A stretch of 64,000 nt of DNA from Ricinus communis (lineage: Eukaryota > Streptophyta > Magnoliopsida > Malpighiales > Euphorbiaceae): assembly GCF_019578655.1 (NCBI RefSeq), contig NC_063257.1, positions 29,502,362-29,566,361 on the forward strand, given 5' to 3'. Made by a program: the position numbers and the translations under genes. The notes beneath the pieces are model-generated. The model saw only the letters and a list, made by a program, of their open reading frames with translations, did no database searches and had not been told where the DNA came from. Shown in pieces: positions 1-11,395 of this stretch (its first letter is position 1; each line of letters opens with the position of its first letter).

Positions 1-542
1 CTCAAGTCTTAATCTCACTTACAGCCAATTCTCAATTCTTGATTCCCCCTCAAAATCCTAAACACCTCTTTCTATTTATAGAAGTAGGGTTTTAAGAGAA
101 ACCCTCAAAAAAGTGATAGATTTTAGGAATATATCGATAAATATCTTGTTTTATTGTTAAAATTTAAATTATTATCGATAAAACGATGATTATCATCAAG
201 AAAACCTTATAGAATCTGTATTTGGACGTGAAATCATCATAAATAATGATGTCGGAGTGCCAAAAACCCAATAAGCTCTATGTAGAGCTGATTGGCTCTA
301 TAAAGGAAGTTTGAAATAAATAGGTTTGAATTTGTAAAAATTATTGTTTTGGCCCTCAAACTTAATTTTTTTGATAATAGGTCCAAATTGATTTCAAAAA
401 GATAATTCCAGCTGGATTAACCTTGACCCTAGCCTCATAGTCGCTTGTCCTTCACCTCTTGAGATCCGAGAAGGCAGTAACTTTCATCATAGGGTTTTTC
501 ATTTTTTCCTCGATATCTGGATGAGGAAAGGGGGTGCTGACA
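1..542 (-). repeat. Partial 3' LTR of Tat-like gypsy element A
   Basis: This segment aligns with 10325-10856, the 5' part of the complete LTR at 8694-10856. The shared features are the TATA block, the AGCC-type dyad motifs and the run leading to the LTR start. On the minus strand the LTR begins TGTCAGCACCC at 542. Position 71-82 carries CTATAAATAGA (minus), a likely TATA box. The LTR runs out of the window on the left. Immediately beyond 542 lies a purine-rich minus-strand tract (543-560, AATCAAGGGCAGC next to the LTR) that fits a polypurine tract, so this is the 3' LTR of the element whose pol lies at 4671-7710. Confidence 0.75.
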
Positions 543-689
543 GCTGCCCTTGATTTGTGGAATTTTATGAGCATGCAAATGTCTTAAATAAATAGAGACA
601 AATCATTGACATCAAGGATACGATAAAAGGATATGTGAGTTGTAGAAGTCACGCCTTGTAAGCTCAAACTTTGATTGCTGAATCATTAT

Positions 690-868
690 GGGAGCCACGC
701 CCGCTTAAGTTGAGAGCTTCGCCTGCTTAGGTTGAGGACTTCACTCTACTAGGGACTTAAGGACTTCACCTACTTAGACTTGAGGACTTCGCCTACTTGG
801 ATTGAGGATTTCGCTTACTTGGATTGAGGACTTCGCTTGCTTGATTGAGGACTTCGACTGCTTTTCAG
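690..868. repeat. Minisatellite with ~22-26 bp unit
   Basis: About seven imperfect tandem copies of a unit like TTGAGGACTTCGCCTACTTG lie between the 3' LTR and the promoter of the antisense gene in element A. The equivalent place in element C (10857-11260) has no such array, so it arose after the two copies separated. Confidence 0.75.
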
Positions 869-1282
869 AAACTATGTCCATTGGAATTGGGATCCACGCC
901 CATGGAATTGGGATCTATCTCCATTGAATTGGTGGTTGCAGACACTTTCCTCTAGCTATTTTCCATTATAGGAAATAATTTGCAGCTTCGGGTCAATTTG
1001 GTAATTTTCCATTTTTGGATACTTGGGTTGAAATTTCCCACCTCGGGGCATAATTTGACTTGTTTTGGTACTTTTTGAAAGCTAAACTACATTTGGCGCA
1101 CCCAGGGACTAAAATGTAATTTTGCTGGATCAGGGACCAAACTTGTAATATTTCTAAAAAACTCCCTTAGGGTGCCAATCGAGCTCCTATATGTCTTATG
1201 TGAACTTGTAACAACTTTTTAGACTAAAACTTGATTTTGACAGGTCGGAGACCAAAATGACAATTTTGCCCTTTCCTTAGGA

Positions 1283-1290
1283 CATATAAG
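1283..1290 (+). promoter_or_regulatory. TATA-like box of antisense PMD gene (element A)
   Basis: CATATAAG lies about 130 bp upstream of the ATG at 1416, followed by a pyrimidine-rich leader. The equivalent site in element C is TATATA at 11264-11269 upstream of the ATG at 11396. The conserved spacing in both copies supports a plus-strand promoter for the antisense gene. Confidence 0.5.
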
Positions 1291-1415
1291 TAGCTCTATC
1301 CATATTTCTTCTTTCACCTTACCCATTTCCTTCACTTTTCTCGCTAAAGCTCTTTTTACTTTTTCTTTGATTTCTTACTCAATCTTTAATTATTTTCCAC
1401 AAGATCAGTCTTTAA

Positions 1416-3930
1416 ATGGCAAGTTCATCTTCTAGATCCACTAGATGCACCCCAGTCGCACCAAATTGGGAGTTTTTCACTTTAATTTTTTGCCAAAATG
1501 ACCTTGGGCTTATGAAAGGAGAGGAGATTCCTCTTCCAATAAAATTGAGCACCTATCGCACTTTTTGAGCCATCGAAGAGATAATTTCTTGGCTTAAACT
1601 TTGTTTTCTAGGACTTATAAACTTGGTATGCATGTTATTTACTCAAAATACATTATAAATTTTGAAAATTTAAGAAAAATCTCAGAACCCTAGCCTGTAG
1701 AGCTGATCGGCTGTAGGTATAGCCAATCGATTGTGCGTACAGCCGATCGACACTATGTAGTGTCGATTAGCAATGTGTAGAGCTGATTCGGCTCTATATA
1801 GTGTAAATTGGCTATACACAGACCGAACGAAGGTGTTTCAAGGTATTTTTTATGAAAAATAACACTAGATAGACGCATACTTACCTCTTCGAAGTCTTTT
1901 TGTATGCCTGTGATGTTTAAATACTTATTTTTTACCTTTTAGGATGATGTGGTGTTGATCCAGTTCGCTAGAAATTTGTATGGTATGTGTGAGTGGTTTG
2001 ATGAGCTGCCTAACTCAGTTTAGGCCAGGATTAGGACACCGGCTTTCATCGGTTTATGGCCATGGTTCCCTCAGCTACTGGGAGTCGATCATACCTCAGT
2101 CTATGCTTTCTTGAGAGGTGGATGGATACGACACACACTTTTCATACTTCAGTTGGTGAGCTGACTCTCTCTCCCCTTTCATTTTCTGCTGTCACTGGCA
2201 TCAATTCCTCTGGCACGCCTATGCCCTTTGATGCTGTAATCCGTCACCAGTGTTACGATGTCCGAGAGTGCTTCATCATCTACGTACTCTAGTTTTTGTC
2301 GACGTTCAAGAATGCGAGATGCATCACTTACCAGTGCATCCCTCTCCACTACCTGGGGCTTCATTCCTCGAAATGCTCAGGAAGTTGACCAGATGTCTCG
2401 GGCTTTTCTAATGTACCTTTTTGGTACAACCCTATTCAGTGACACGGGGAACTCGTTGAACTTTCATTATCTAGCTCCTCTACAGGACCTAGATCAGGTC
2501 TTTTCTTATGAGTGGGGGTCTGCCACTCTCGTGTATCTTTATCATCAAATGGATGTCAACATCCGCGGTAGTTGCAGCTTCTAGTATGCGATCCACGTAA
2601 GTTGCTTTGACTTCTTTTCTTTAGTTCCTTTTATATAGACATCGTGCATAATGACTCCTTATTCTGCAGGTTTGGGCCTTGGAGATTGGTCTTATCGCTG
2701 GGACTCGAGCAGAACTGTCATGCTAGAATGGTCATAGGTCCACGTGCAATGCAGGTGGATCAACATCCTGACTTAGGACATGATAAATACAATTTGTTAG
2801 TTATATTCATGCTTTATTGATATTGTTACTTACCTTTTCTAGTTCACAGATTCAAAGTGATTGGTTAAGGAAGCACAACTAATGGGAGCCTTATATACTG
2901 TCTGTGGCTGACCTCGAGCAGAGGAGGGTACTACTAGCAGGGCCTGCTTGTCGGGCTTGGTATCTCGGTGAGAGGATTTACGACTGGGAGCGAGGTCCCA
3001 GCAGGCATCGAGTCCCTTTATCTCCTCCACTTTCCATGTTTTGGACGGCGGATCTTGCCGAAAAGAGGAGCTAGCGGAGTGCTTGAATGGTTATGACAAC
3101 CTCAAAGAACTTACCATCCGATCTTGGCTGATGAATTACACCTCGTTCATCCCTCAATTGTTGGGGACTTTACCTCTTGGCGATGATGCCATTATCCAAT
3201 AATTTTCTTAGATTCACTTAGGGTTCTCTCTCTTTTTTATCGTGTACTGCTCTTTTATTCATTTCTCCGCCAACCTCCTGCTGCTCATGAACTGACTGAA
3301 TGACGGTCCTCTCGACGCTCTAGGCTTCCTCATGCTGTAGGCTCATCTGCTGATTTGACTTTCGAGGCACCTTCTACGACCGTGTCTGACGTGTTTCTAG
3401 GGATTGTCTTATTCCCTCTCTAATCCAATGGTCTCACATTGGAGCCTACATGGTGTGATAGAGCACCATTTTCCTCTAGAGTTCATTCTGAGCACTTGCA
3501 CCCATGTAAATTTATTCTTTACTTCCATGATTTCACCTCTTGGTTGTGCTTAAAAAGGTTAGTGACATATAAACAAATACAGGTTCAGAGAGATTAGTTT
3601 GAGCATGTACATTGACTAGTCGGGGCTGCAAGAAGACAATTCTTTGTCCTTAGTGAAGATTGGCGAGTAAGAATCACAATTATAAGTTATAAAATGTGGA
3701 ATCTATGCATGTATTAATGAAAATTTTCTAACTAATTCTCCTTTTTGGGTTTTCATCAGAGGGACCATGAGGAACTACAGGGGCAGCTAGACTATCGGCA
3801 GCGTCAGCTTGATGCTCATCAACGTCAAATCGATACACTCAGCCTTCAGCTATTGGCCTTGCAGACCCAAGGGATGGACGCCAAATCAGATGACGAGATG
3901 GATATTTCAAGAGGGAACTCCGGCTTTTGA
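1416..3930 (+). pseudogene. Antisense plant mobile domain (PMD) gene in gypsy element A
   Basis: Plus-strand, intron-containing gene inside a minus-strand retrotransposon. It starts MASSSSRSTRCTPVAPN at 1416, and the second exon begins near 1942. The exon region 2100-2290 encodes LERWMDTTHTFHTSVGELTL, which closely resembles the core of the plant mobile domain (aminotransferase-like, PF10536), usually written ERWRPETHTFH..GE.T. A GTAAGT...CTGCAG intron lies at 2597-2669 and is conserved in element C (14553-14636). The last part (3745-3930) encodes a Gln-rich helical stretch (RQRQLDAHQRQIDTLSLQLL) ending at a stop. Stops and a lost splice donor (GT to GA near 2780) indicate a pseudogene. Extra sense or antisense ORFs with PMD similarity are known from Tat-lineage elements. 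The gene's function is unknown. Confidence 0.75.
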
Positions 3931-4089
3931 TTTTCCTTTGCTTGTACTTTTCTCTTGATTACTGTAAAACTTGAGACCTTTTGTAAACTTTGACAATATA
4001 TAAAATGTGGCTTTTGAATTGCCCCCCAATTTTGCTTATGAGCTTGCATGCTCTGAAAATCAAGTAAGCACCCGAAAACTGCCACAATG

Positions 4090-4440
4090 GGTTAGAAACC
4101 GCATCAGAAGGCCATACAACCAAATATCTTTTCTTTTATTTTTCTTACTTTAACTTTGTCTGAATCGCCCTTCAAATTTTCAACTTACCAGGCTTTTATC
4201 TTAACTTTTGCCTAAGCTGCCCTTTCGAGTTTTCAACTTAATAGACACTATTTTTGCCTAAGCCGCCCTTTCTGGTTTTCAACTTATTATTCTTCTTTTT
4301 GTCTTCTTTTTCTTTTCTTTTTGCAAATTAGGCTATGGGGGGAGCTTCAGACTTTGACTTCCCTGGCTTTTACCTGATTTAAGAGGACTCTAGAACTAGC
4401 TACTCTATCTAAGGATGCAGATGCAAATGCGAAGAGAAAT
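4090..4440 (+). pseudogene. Remnant of second antisense gene (intron and 3' end)
   Basis: Pyrimidine-rich sequence with three degenerate copies of a GCCCTTTC...TTTTCAACTTA unit, then a TTTTTGCA acceptor-like end (4324). A short tract follows (AGGACTCTAGAACTAGCTACT) equal to 17515-17535 of element C. This is what remains of the second plus-strand gene (C 16205-17483). The first exon and most of the last exon are deleted. Confidence 0.5.
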
Positions 4441-4670
4441 AAAATTATACTTCTTTTCATATATAATTTATTTTGCTTAAAACTTTTAGTTTTATTTTTC
4501 TTTCAATTAGTGTGTAAGTGGTAAACAGACATACATATGTTTGATAACAATTCTAAACAATTTTATTCACTTAGTAAAAGCCCAGATATTATTCTTTATT
4601 ATTTTTCATTTTTATACAAGGTATTTCTTGAGACGACCTATGTTGATTGGCTCGGTAAACTCATTCCCTT

Positions 4671-5740
4671 CTAGGTCTGTGATCTTAGCGGCACCTCTGG
4701 ACAAAATCTCTTTACCAAGTACGGGACTTCCCAATTTGACCTGAACTTTCTTCTCGGATTGAATGCAGTAGGTCTCGTATGCTTCAATACTAGATGACCA
4801 ACTCTGATCTTTCCTAGCTTTACTTTCTTGTTGAATGCCTTGGCTATTCTTTTCTGATACAACTACTTGTGGTATAAGGCTTTCATCCTTTTCTCGTCAA
4901 CCAAAGCCAATTGCTGGTATCTTTGCTCCACCCACTAGTATTCTGGTATTTCAGCTTCCAATACAACTCTCAAAGATTTTAACTCTAACCTAATTAGCAA
5001 AACTGCTTCAGCCCCGTAAACCATAAAGTATGGTGTTTGCCCAGTCGATGTTCGCTCGATTGTTCGATATCCCAAAAGTGTGAAGGGTAATTGAAACATC
5101 TAGTCCTTGTGATTTCATACCACCTTCGAAAGTATTTTCTTCAGATTCTTAGTGGCTGCTTCTACGGCTTTATTCGCCTGAGGTCTATATGGAGAAGATC
5201 TGTGATGCTCAATCTTGTACTCTATTAGCAGGTCTGTTGTCTCACCTATGAATTGTACCCTATTATCAGTTATGACGTGATGTGGGAACTTGTATCTGCA
5301 GATCAGGTTCCTTTCTATAAACCTGGCCATCTACCTTGCCCCTATGGTGGTGAATGACTCGACTTCGACCCATTTCGAGAAGTAGTCAATTACTATGACT
5401 ATTAACCTATGACCTTTCAAGGGAGGCTTTATTTCTCTGATGATGTCGATCCCCTAAGCTGCAAAAGGCCAAGGAGACGTTAAGTTGTGTAGCTCTGGAG
5501 GCACGTGACTCAAGTCACTACATAGCTGGCATTCTCGATATTTCCTCAGTAGTGCTATGCAATCCTTCTCCATTGTCAACCAGTAATAACCTTGCCATAT
5601 GATCTTCCTGGTTAGCACTATGTTATTCATATAAGACCCACATACTCCTTTATGCATTTCCTCCATCACTATTTGAGCTTCAACTTTAGTCACACATCAG
5701 AGTTGTACACCTGACACCATTCTCCTATATAGAACTCCCT
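4671..5740 (-). pseudogene. Integrase of gypsy element A
   Basis: Minus-strand fragments in order. An HHCC zinc-finger region (5454-5693: HKGVCG...GYYW...CRECQLC) is followed by the catalytic core (5115-5450). The core shows GIDIIREIKPPLKG, then HVITDNRVQF with the second Asp, then NKAVEAATKNLKK with the Glu of the D,D-35-E triad. The C-terminal domain (4671-4862) has GKIRVGHLVLKHTRPTAFNP and NWEVPYLVK, standard for Tat integrases, and no chromodomain is seen. Stops separate the segments (for example just before GIDII near 5455), so the protein is dead although the catalytic triad is still readable. The enzyme would insert retrotransposon cDNA into the genome. Confidence 0.85.
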
Positions 5741-5768
5741 CGTGGTTGATGTAGTTTTTGGCTTGAAT

Positions 5769-6333
5769 TTATAACACGTATCTTTTCTTAGCGACCGCTT
5801 GTTCTGTATATTCCCTGCATTCTATGAACATCTTCAGATTGTAAAACCATGGATTCTCTTCTAGTCTCATATGAACTTGCATTATCCGATCCCCTTGATA
5901 ACAACGCGCACCTGATTTCACGATCACCAAAGGCTTCATCGATAGCTGCGAGGAGTTAGCCCACATAGATAATAGGGTAGCTAGCATTTGCCATCTAATT
6001 CTCATCCCGAGGCAAGTGTACAAAGGAGCACTTGGGGAAGTTCAACACTAAAGTCCTAAGATAGTTGACATACAGCTTCAACCTCTCTTCTTTTACTTCC
6101 CATTCCGTGAGGGCTTGTTGCATTACCAGCATGGAGTCTCTGTAGACCATCAAGTGCTTAGCTCCTGCTTCCACAACCACTTCTAATCCAAATAAACATA
6201 CTTTATACTCTACCATGTTATTGGTCACTTTAAAGTCCAATCTCTTGGCCATTGGTATCATCTCCCCTTCTAGCATGATCAGAACTACGCCTAACCATGC
6301 CCTTCTTGCATTCACGGCTCCATCGAAGTACAT
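5769..6333 (-). pseudogene. Archaeal-type RNase H domain (aRH) of element A
   Basis: Minus-strand reading from MYFDGAVNARRAWLGVVLI through KVTNNMVEYKVCLFGLE to FPKCSFVHLPRDEN, then, after a frame change near 6000, WQMLATLLSMWANSSQ. These are the Asp, Glu and Asp positions of an RVT_3-type RNase H, the second RNase H found in the Tat lineage downstream of the ordinary RNase H. The YFDGA and MVEY positions are intact. A frameshift near 6000 and further stops break it. Confidence 0.82.
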
Positions 6334-6739
6334 CTTACACTCCTAGATCTCGATTGCCCCCAGATTCTCATCAGGAAATTCCAAATCCCCAAGGGTCGTC
6401 TCCTTCGATCGCTTTATGGGCTAGAAATTTAGCTACAGCCCTACCCTTGACTACCTTCTTAGTGATGTACTCAATGTCAAACTCTGTTAGGAGCACTAAC
6501 TATCTAGCCAGCTTTCCTATAAGAGATGAAGTCTCAAATAAGTACTTTAGAAGGTCTATTTTTGAAATTTCTTGCACCCTATAAGATTGAAAGTAGTGCC
6601 TCAACTTCCTTGTAGCCCATATCATGGCTAGGCACATCTTTTATATGAGGTTGTACTTCTACTTGTAAGGTAGCAACTCCTTGTTGAGGTAATAGATCGC
6701 ATGCACCACGTTGTTAGGCCCGCACTGCGCTATCATTGC

Positions 6740-7710
6740 TCATATAACTTCCTCCTCCAAGGCCAAGTAAAGGATCAGCAGTTTGCCATCCTTTAGCGGC
6801 TTGAGTACTGGTGGTTTCATCATATACTCCTTGATTTTGTCCAAGGCTTTTTGACAATGTTCATCCCACACAATGGGCTGATGTTTCCTTAAAAGCTTAA
6901 AGATAGGATCATAGACCATTGTGAGCTTCGAAATGAACTTGTAGATATATTGCAGACGTCCTAGGAAACCTCTAACTTCTTTCTCTGTCTTCAACAATAG
7001 CATCTCTTGAATGGCTTTGACCTTGTTCGGGTCGATCTCTATACCCCGCTAACTCTTCTTCGGGTTGAGTTTCAAGTTATACCTTTCTACTCGTCCTAAG
7101 AACTTATTAAGAGCCTGAAAGTGCCATTCCCTTGTTCTAGACTTTACCATCATGTCATTAACATACACCTCCACCTTCTTGTGCATCATGTCATGAAATA
7201 ATGTAATGGCTGCTCTGTGATAAGTTGCCCCCACATTCTTTAGGCCAAAATACATAATCTTGTAGCAGTATTTCCCCCACTCGGTGATGAACAACATTTT
7301 CAACTTGTCCACTATCGCCATCATGATCTGATTGTACCCAGATAACCCATCTGTAAAGGAGTACATCGCATTCGAAGCAGCATTGTCGATTATTACATCT
7401 ATATAGGGTAGAGGAAAATCGTTCTTTAGGCATGCTTTTTTCAATTCCTGGTAATCCACACACATTTAAACCTTACCATCCTTCTTCAGGACTGGAACTA
7501 TGTTAGCCAACCATTTGTGGTAGTTAACTACATCGAGGAAATTGGCCTTAACCCGCTTAGCTACCTCCTCTTGTATTTTTTCTGCCCATTTCAGCCTCAT
7601 TTTTCTCATCTTCTACTTGATCAGCTTGATGTGTGAATGAGTTGGGATATGGCACTCTGCTATTTTCCTGTCTAGACCTGGCATGTCGTCATAGGACCAA
7701 GCAAATACCG
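6740..7710 (-). pseudogene. Reverse transcriptase and RNase H of element A
   Basis: Minus-strand RT. The upstream part from about 7700 reads MPGLDRKIAECHIPTHS, then VANIVPVLKKDGKV-like sequence, a stop, MCVDYQELKKAC (7465), DGLSGYNQI, FGLKNVGATY, and a catalytic box read as VEVYVNDMMVKS near 7165. Here the usual YVDD is YVND, so one catalytic Asp is lost. RNase H continues at 6740-7003 (RGFLGRLQYIYKFI, PIVWDEHCQKALDKIK). Several stops occur. Family and order match Tat/Ogre pol. Confidence 0.85.
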
Positions 7711-7859
7711 CTTTTCTTTTTTCAATTATTTTTTCAAATTCTCTCATCTCTTCAAGAGTTATATTCCCATATCATACCCCTCAAGTCCTCGGTAACAACA
7801 TTTTTAAGGATCTCGACATCTTGTTCATTAGCTCTTTCGTTAGGCATCTCTTCGGTAGC

Positions 7860-8674
7860 TTAGCGCCTCAGTCTTTTTAGGTGCTTTAACACAGTTCTGA
7901 TCCTTGGGGAAATGGGCACACTTTCTAATCTTCTAATGTATTGCCTCTTCCAACCTTTAGAAGAGTCTATATTGGTAAAAAAGAAAAGGTTAGTATGATG
8001 CATGGGATGCATGATGCACATGCAATGCACAAGGACAAAGAAAATGGTTAGCACACGCACAGTAATATACAATTCATCCTTCTAACCTTATCACTCCTAC
8101 ACACGGTTCGTGGTAAGTCTTTCTTCCCTAGGATTTTTGGTTTGGGCTTGTTATCAATAGAGGATAGTAGGCCTGATGCGCATGGCATAAGCTCTCAAAG
8201 CGGATTAAAACAAACAAGGTATGTTTCTCAGTATAAGCATAAAAGCCTACATATTTTAGACCTGGGGCCTAGTTCCACATTAGGCCAAGGCCTTTCAATA
8301 CTTGGGCTTAAAATACTTACGGGGAAAAACATCTCACACAGCAAGCAACATGATACCTAGGGGAGATTACTACGGTCATTACCATGGGCTGAGTCTTGGG
8401 TAAGGATAAAAGGCTCCCACAAGCAAAAAGTGTTATTCCTTCGCTCGTCTCCCCACTCAAAGGTCCATGAAATGAAGGATATACAATCATTACTTGTGAG
8501 TGATGGTAACTAATGTCGCAATTCTAGGATTTGAGTGAAACTAGAGCACTGCTATCCAATGCCATTGGGGCTATAGGGACCAATGTGTACAGTGTGTGAA
8601 AGTGTAGTAATGAAAGAATAATCTGTTAAATAATAAAATTAAAGACAGACATACATTGGAATCAACTTCTCTTA
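7860..8674 (-). other. 5' leader and 5' edge of the gag region, element A
   Basis: Minus-strand leader between the PBS and the deleted gag. It matches 24313-25245 of element C, including the blocks around 8090-8110 and 8400-8470 found at 24660 and 24960. It joins near 7760 to sequence from just before the RT, which marks the 3.2-kb internal deletion. No intact gene is seen in it. Confidence 0.65.
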
Positions 8675-8692
8675 TCCCTAGTGGAGTCGCCA
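8675..8692 (-). other. Primer binding site (tRNA-Arg type), element A
   Basis: The minus strand reads TGGCGACTCCACTAGGGA directly after the LTR. It differs at one position from the complement of the 3' end of a plant tRNA-Arg (ending CCCCAGTGGAGTCG plus CCA). Ogre/Tat elements are known to use tRNA-Arg. This fixes the 5' LTR and the orientation. Confidence 0.85.
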
Positions 8693-8693
8693 T

Positions 8694-10856
8694 TGTAGGC
8701 GGCATTTTCGGGAGTGCACCTAAGTGTCTTTAGCGACTACGGCACTGTAAGACTTTTCAACCTAATCGAGAACACGCTAACTAGTCATTGAGACTAGCAC
8801 GGAGATAGGAGTCACCACCCGGGTAATCACTAGGACACTTTTACTAAAGAGTGGCGTTTTTCAAATTCCAGTGGCGTTTAACAAATTATTCCCTATAACT
8901 GCAAGTAATTTATACACAGGCAAGCCAAAATAACACAAATGATACACCTAAGTCTAGCTTATTTTATTCAACCCAACCCGTATTAAATAGTTAGCCTAAC
9001 TTCCTAATCAATTATGTGTAAGGCCCACCTACTCTATCCCAATTACATGTTAAGCTCTTAATTTCCATTCTTTAGACCTAATAGACTACTTATTATGAGA
9101 AGACCCATTCAGTGTAATCCTAATTCTAATTAGGTCCAAGCCCTAACGAAAACATGTCAAAGCCCACTAAGTCTACTTAGATTTTAGGGTTTTAGGCCCA
9201 GTTAAAGTTGATTAGCCTATTAGACTACCAAATTCATATTAGATCAGTTTTTAACCCTAAGTCTATCTGGCCTATTTTAATTAATCAATCATGTAATCAT
9301 ACATTTAATTAACATGTAATAAATAAAAATAAATAAAATAAAGCAGAAAGTAAAAAGGAAAAAGGACCTAAAAACTATACAGAAGCTGAAATACATCAGA
9401 AAAGTGTCCAAATATCAAAAGAATGTGGGTTGGGTACAAACAACGGATCGGCTCTATATGAAGAGCCAATCGGCTCACCATAGAGCCAATTGCCTCTGCA
9501 TTGAGCCAATGGGCACTAGGGTTTCCCAAGCTGTTTTCATCGTTCGTCAACACATTTTCGCATCCCCATAGCTGAAATTTCACATGCACAGACATTAAAA
9601 TTGATTAGAATAAAAAAGAAAAAAAGGATAAAACATTAAAATAAAAGCAGCGGAAGTTGATTAAACAATCAAAACCCTAAATTACTAAAAATCCTAAATA
9701 CTATAAACTAACAAAAGGCCAATCAGAACAAGAAATCATGTTTAACAGGTTTAATTACCCTATCATAATGACAAATAAATCTAAATATTGATCCTATAAC
9801 ATGTTTCTAATTAGATCTAAAAATTTGAATTGGCAAAATGTCAAATTTCAAAACTGAGAGTTCTTATTATCCGAATCAAACCCTATTAACATGCATATTC
9901 ATAAAAAAACCTAATCTAATCATACTTATTATAGATCAAAGTCCTACTCATGTTTCTATAAAAATAATAAAAGAAAAGAAAAGAATGAATAAAAGACCGA
10001 ATAAAAGAACCAATTCTATAATGAATGTGGATGTATGGTTGAAGGAACCCTCAGGTTATCACCATGAATGTTGGATCTACGAGTCTCAGGTGATGAGGAT
10101 GCAGTTGAATCAAAGACTGGATAGAAATCTAGAGTTAGATCTGGCTTAGAGAAACCTTCTGTCGATTTAGAAAATTTTTCCAAAAATGATCTTTCTTCAA
10201 TGGCTTGTTTTCTAAAATCGTTATTTCATAAGTGGCTTGGATCTTCTAATGACGACTAAGAATGATAGTATTTTTCTTTCTTCTTCCTTTGGATTTCCTC
10301 TCTATTTTTTTCTTTCACAGTGTCTCTCAAGTCTTAATCTCACTTGCAAACAATTTTCAATTCTTGATTTCCCCTTAAAACCCTAAACACATCTTTTTAT
10401 TTATAGAGGTAGGGTTTCCAAGGAAACCCTAAAGAAAGCGATAGATTTTAGGAATATATCAATAAATATCTCATTTTATTTTTATAATTTAAATAATTAT
10501 CGATAAAATGATGATTATCGTCAAGAAAATCTTTTAGAATCTATATCTAGACATGAAATAGTCACAAAAAATGATATCGGAGTGCCAAAAACCAATCGGC
10601 TCTATATAGATCCGATTGGCTCTATAGAGGAAGTTTGAAATAGTTCATAGAGCTGTTTTGACCCTCAACCTTAATTTTTTTTCTGACAATTAGGTCCAAA
10701 TTGATTTAAGAAAGATAATTCCAGCTAGATTAACCTCGACACTAGTCTCAGATTCCTTTATCCTTCACCTCTCGAGACCTGAGAAGGCAATAACTTTCAT
10801 CATAGGGTTTTCCATTTTTTCCTCAAAATCTAGATTCAGAAAAGGGTTATTAGACA
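8694..10856 (-). repeat. Complete LTR shared by elements A (as 5') and C (as 3')
   Basis: This is a 2163-bp LTR. On the minus strand it starts at 10856 (degenerate TGTCTAATAACC for TGTCAGCATCC) and ends GCCGCCTACA at 8694, one base before a tRNA-Arg PBS. To its right (10857-10875) is a PPT-like tract equal in position to that beside the 1-542 LTR (AATCAATGGGCG). It therefore has a PBS on one side and a PPT on the other. A minus-strand TATA box (CCTCTATAAATA) lies at 10398-10409. AGCC-type dyad motifs occur at 9445-9520 and 10590-10640. The open frame on the plus strand at 9838-10149 has no recognisable similarity. Confidence 0.82.
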
Positions 10857-11263
10857 CACGCCCATTGATTTAGGAACCATCCCTCTTGATTGTGCTTTTG
10901 CAGAGACTTCCCTTTAGCTGTTTTCCATTTCGAGATGTAATTATACTGTAATTTTCGCCTCGGGTCAATTTGGTAATTTTCCACTTCCAGATATCTTTGG
11001 TTAGAAATTTCCACCTCAAGGTGTGATCTAACTCAATTAACCTTCTTTGGAAACTATGCTAGTATTTGGCCCGGTCAGGGACTAAAATGTAATTTTGATG
11101 GGTTAGGACAAAATTTGTAAATTTCAAAAATTTCCCCCTCGAGATGCAAAGTAGCCTTCCATGTGCCTTTTGGGAACTTGTATTGGTGCTTGGTCCATTT
11201 AAGGACTAAAAATGTAATTTCAAATGGCAAGGGCCTAAATGACATTTTTATCCTCTTTAAGGT

Positions 11264-11269
11264 TATATA
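11264..11269 (+). promoter_or_regulatory. TATA box of antisense PMD gene (element C)
   Basis: TATATA in AAGGTTATATATACC about 130 bp upstream of the ATG at 11396, followed by a CT-rich leader. The equivalent spacing in element A supports a conserved plus-strand promoter. Confidence 0.55.
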
Positions 11270-11395
11270 TACCTTAATATCCCTTTACAAATCACTTTAT
11301 CTCATTTCCCCCTTTGTCTTCCCTCAAATCCTCTTTTGATCTTTCTTCGAACTTTCAGCCAATTCTTAATCAAATTCCATGAAACCAGTTTTAAA

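Larger units (their letters stand above)
543..8693 (-). mobile_element. Internal region of Tat/Ogre-like Ty3/gypsy element A (gag/PR deleted)
   Basis: This is the minus-strand internal domain between the partial LTR on the left and the LTR at 8694-10856. Reading on the minus strand there is PBS (8675-8692), leader, RT, RNase H, archaeal-type RNase H, integrase with C-terminal domain, then a 4-kb region with a plus-strand (antisense) intron-containing gene, then a PPT. Compared with element C, the segment equivalent to C 21060-24310 (protease and gag) is missing, with the junction near 7760. The antisense second gene is also mostly deleted. With no gag or protease and many stops, A would be non-autonomous. 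The order RT-RH-aRH-IN without chromodomain, plus the tRNA-Arg PBS, is typical of the Tat/Ogre/Retand lineage. Confidence 0.82.

Noticed and set aside
2179..2364. Minus-strand frame opposite the PMD exon.
   Set aside because: Shadow frame. The plus strand carries the conserved PMD signature in both element copies.
9838..10149. 103-codon plus-strand frame in the shared LTR.
   Set aside because: It is not open in the other LTR copies, has no recognisable domain, and lies in non-coding LTR sequence.
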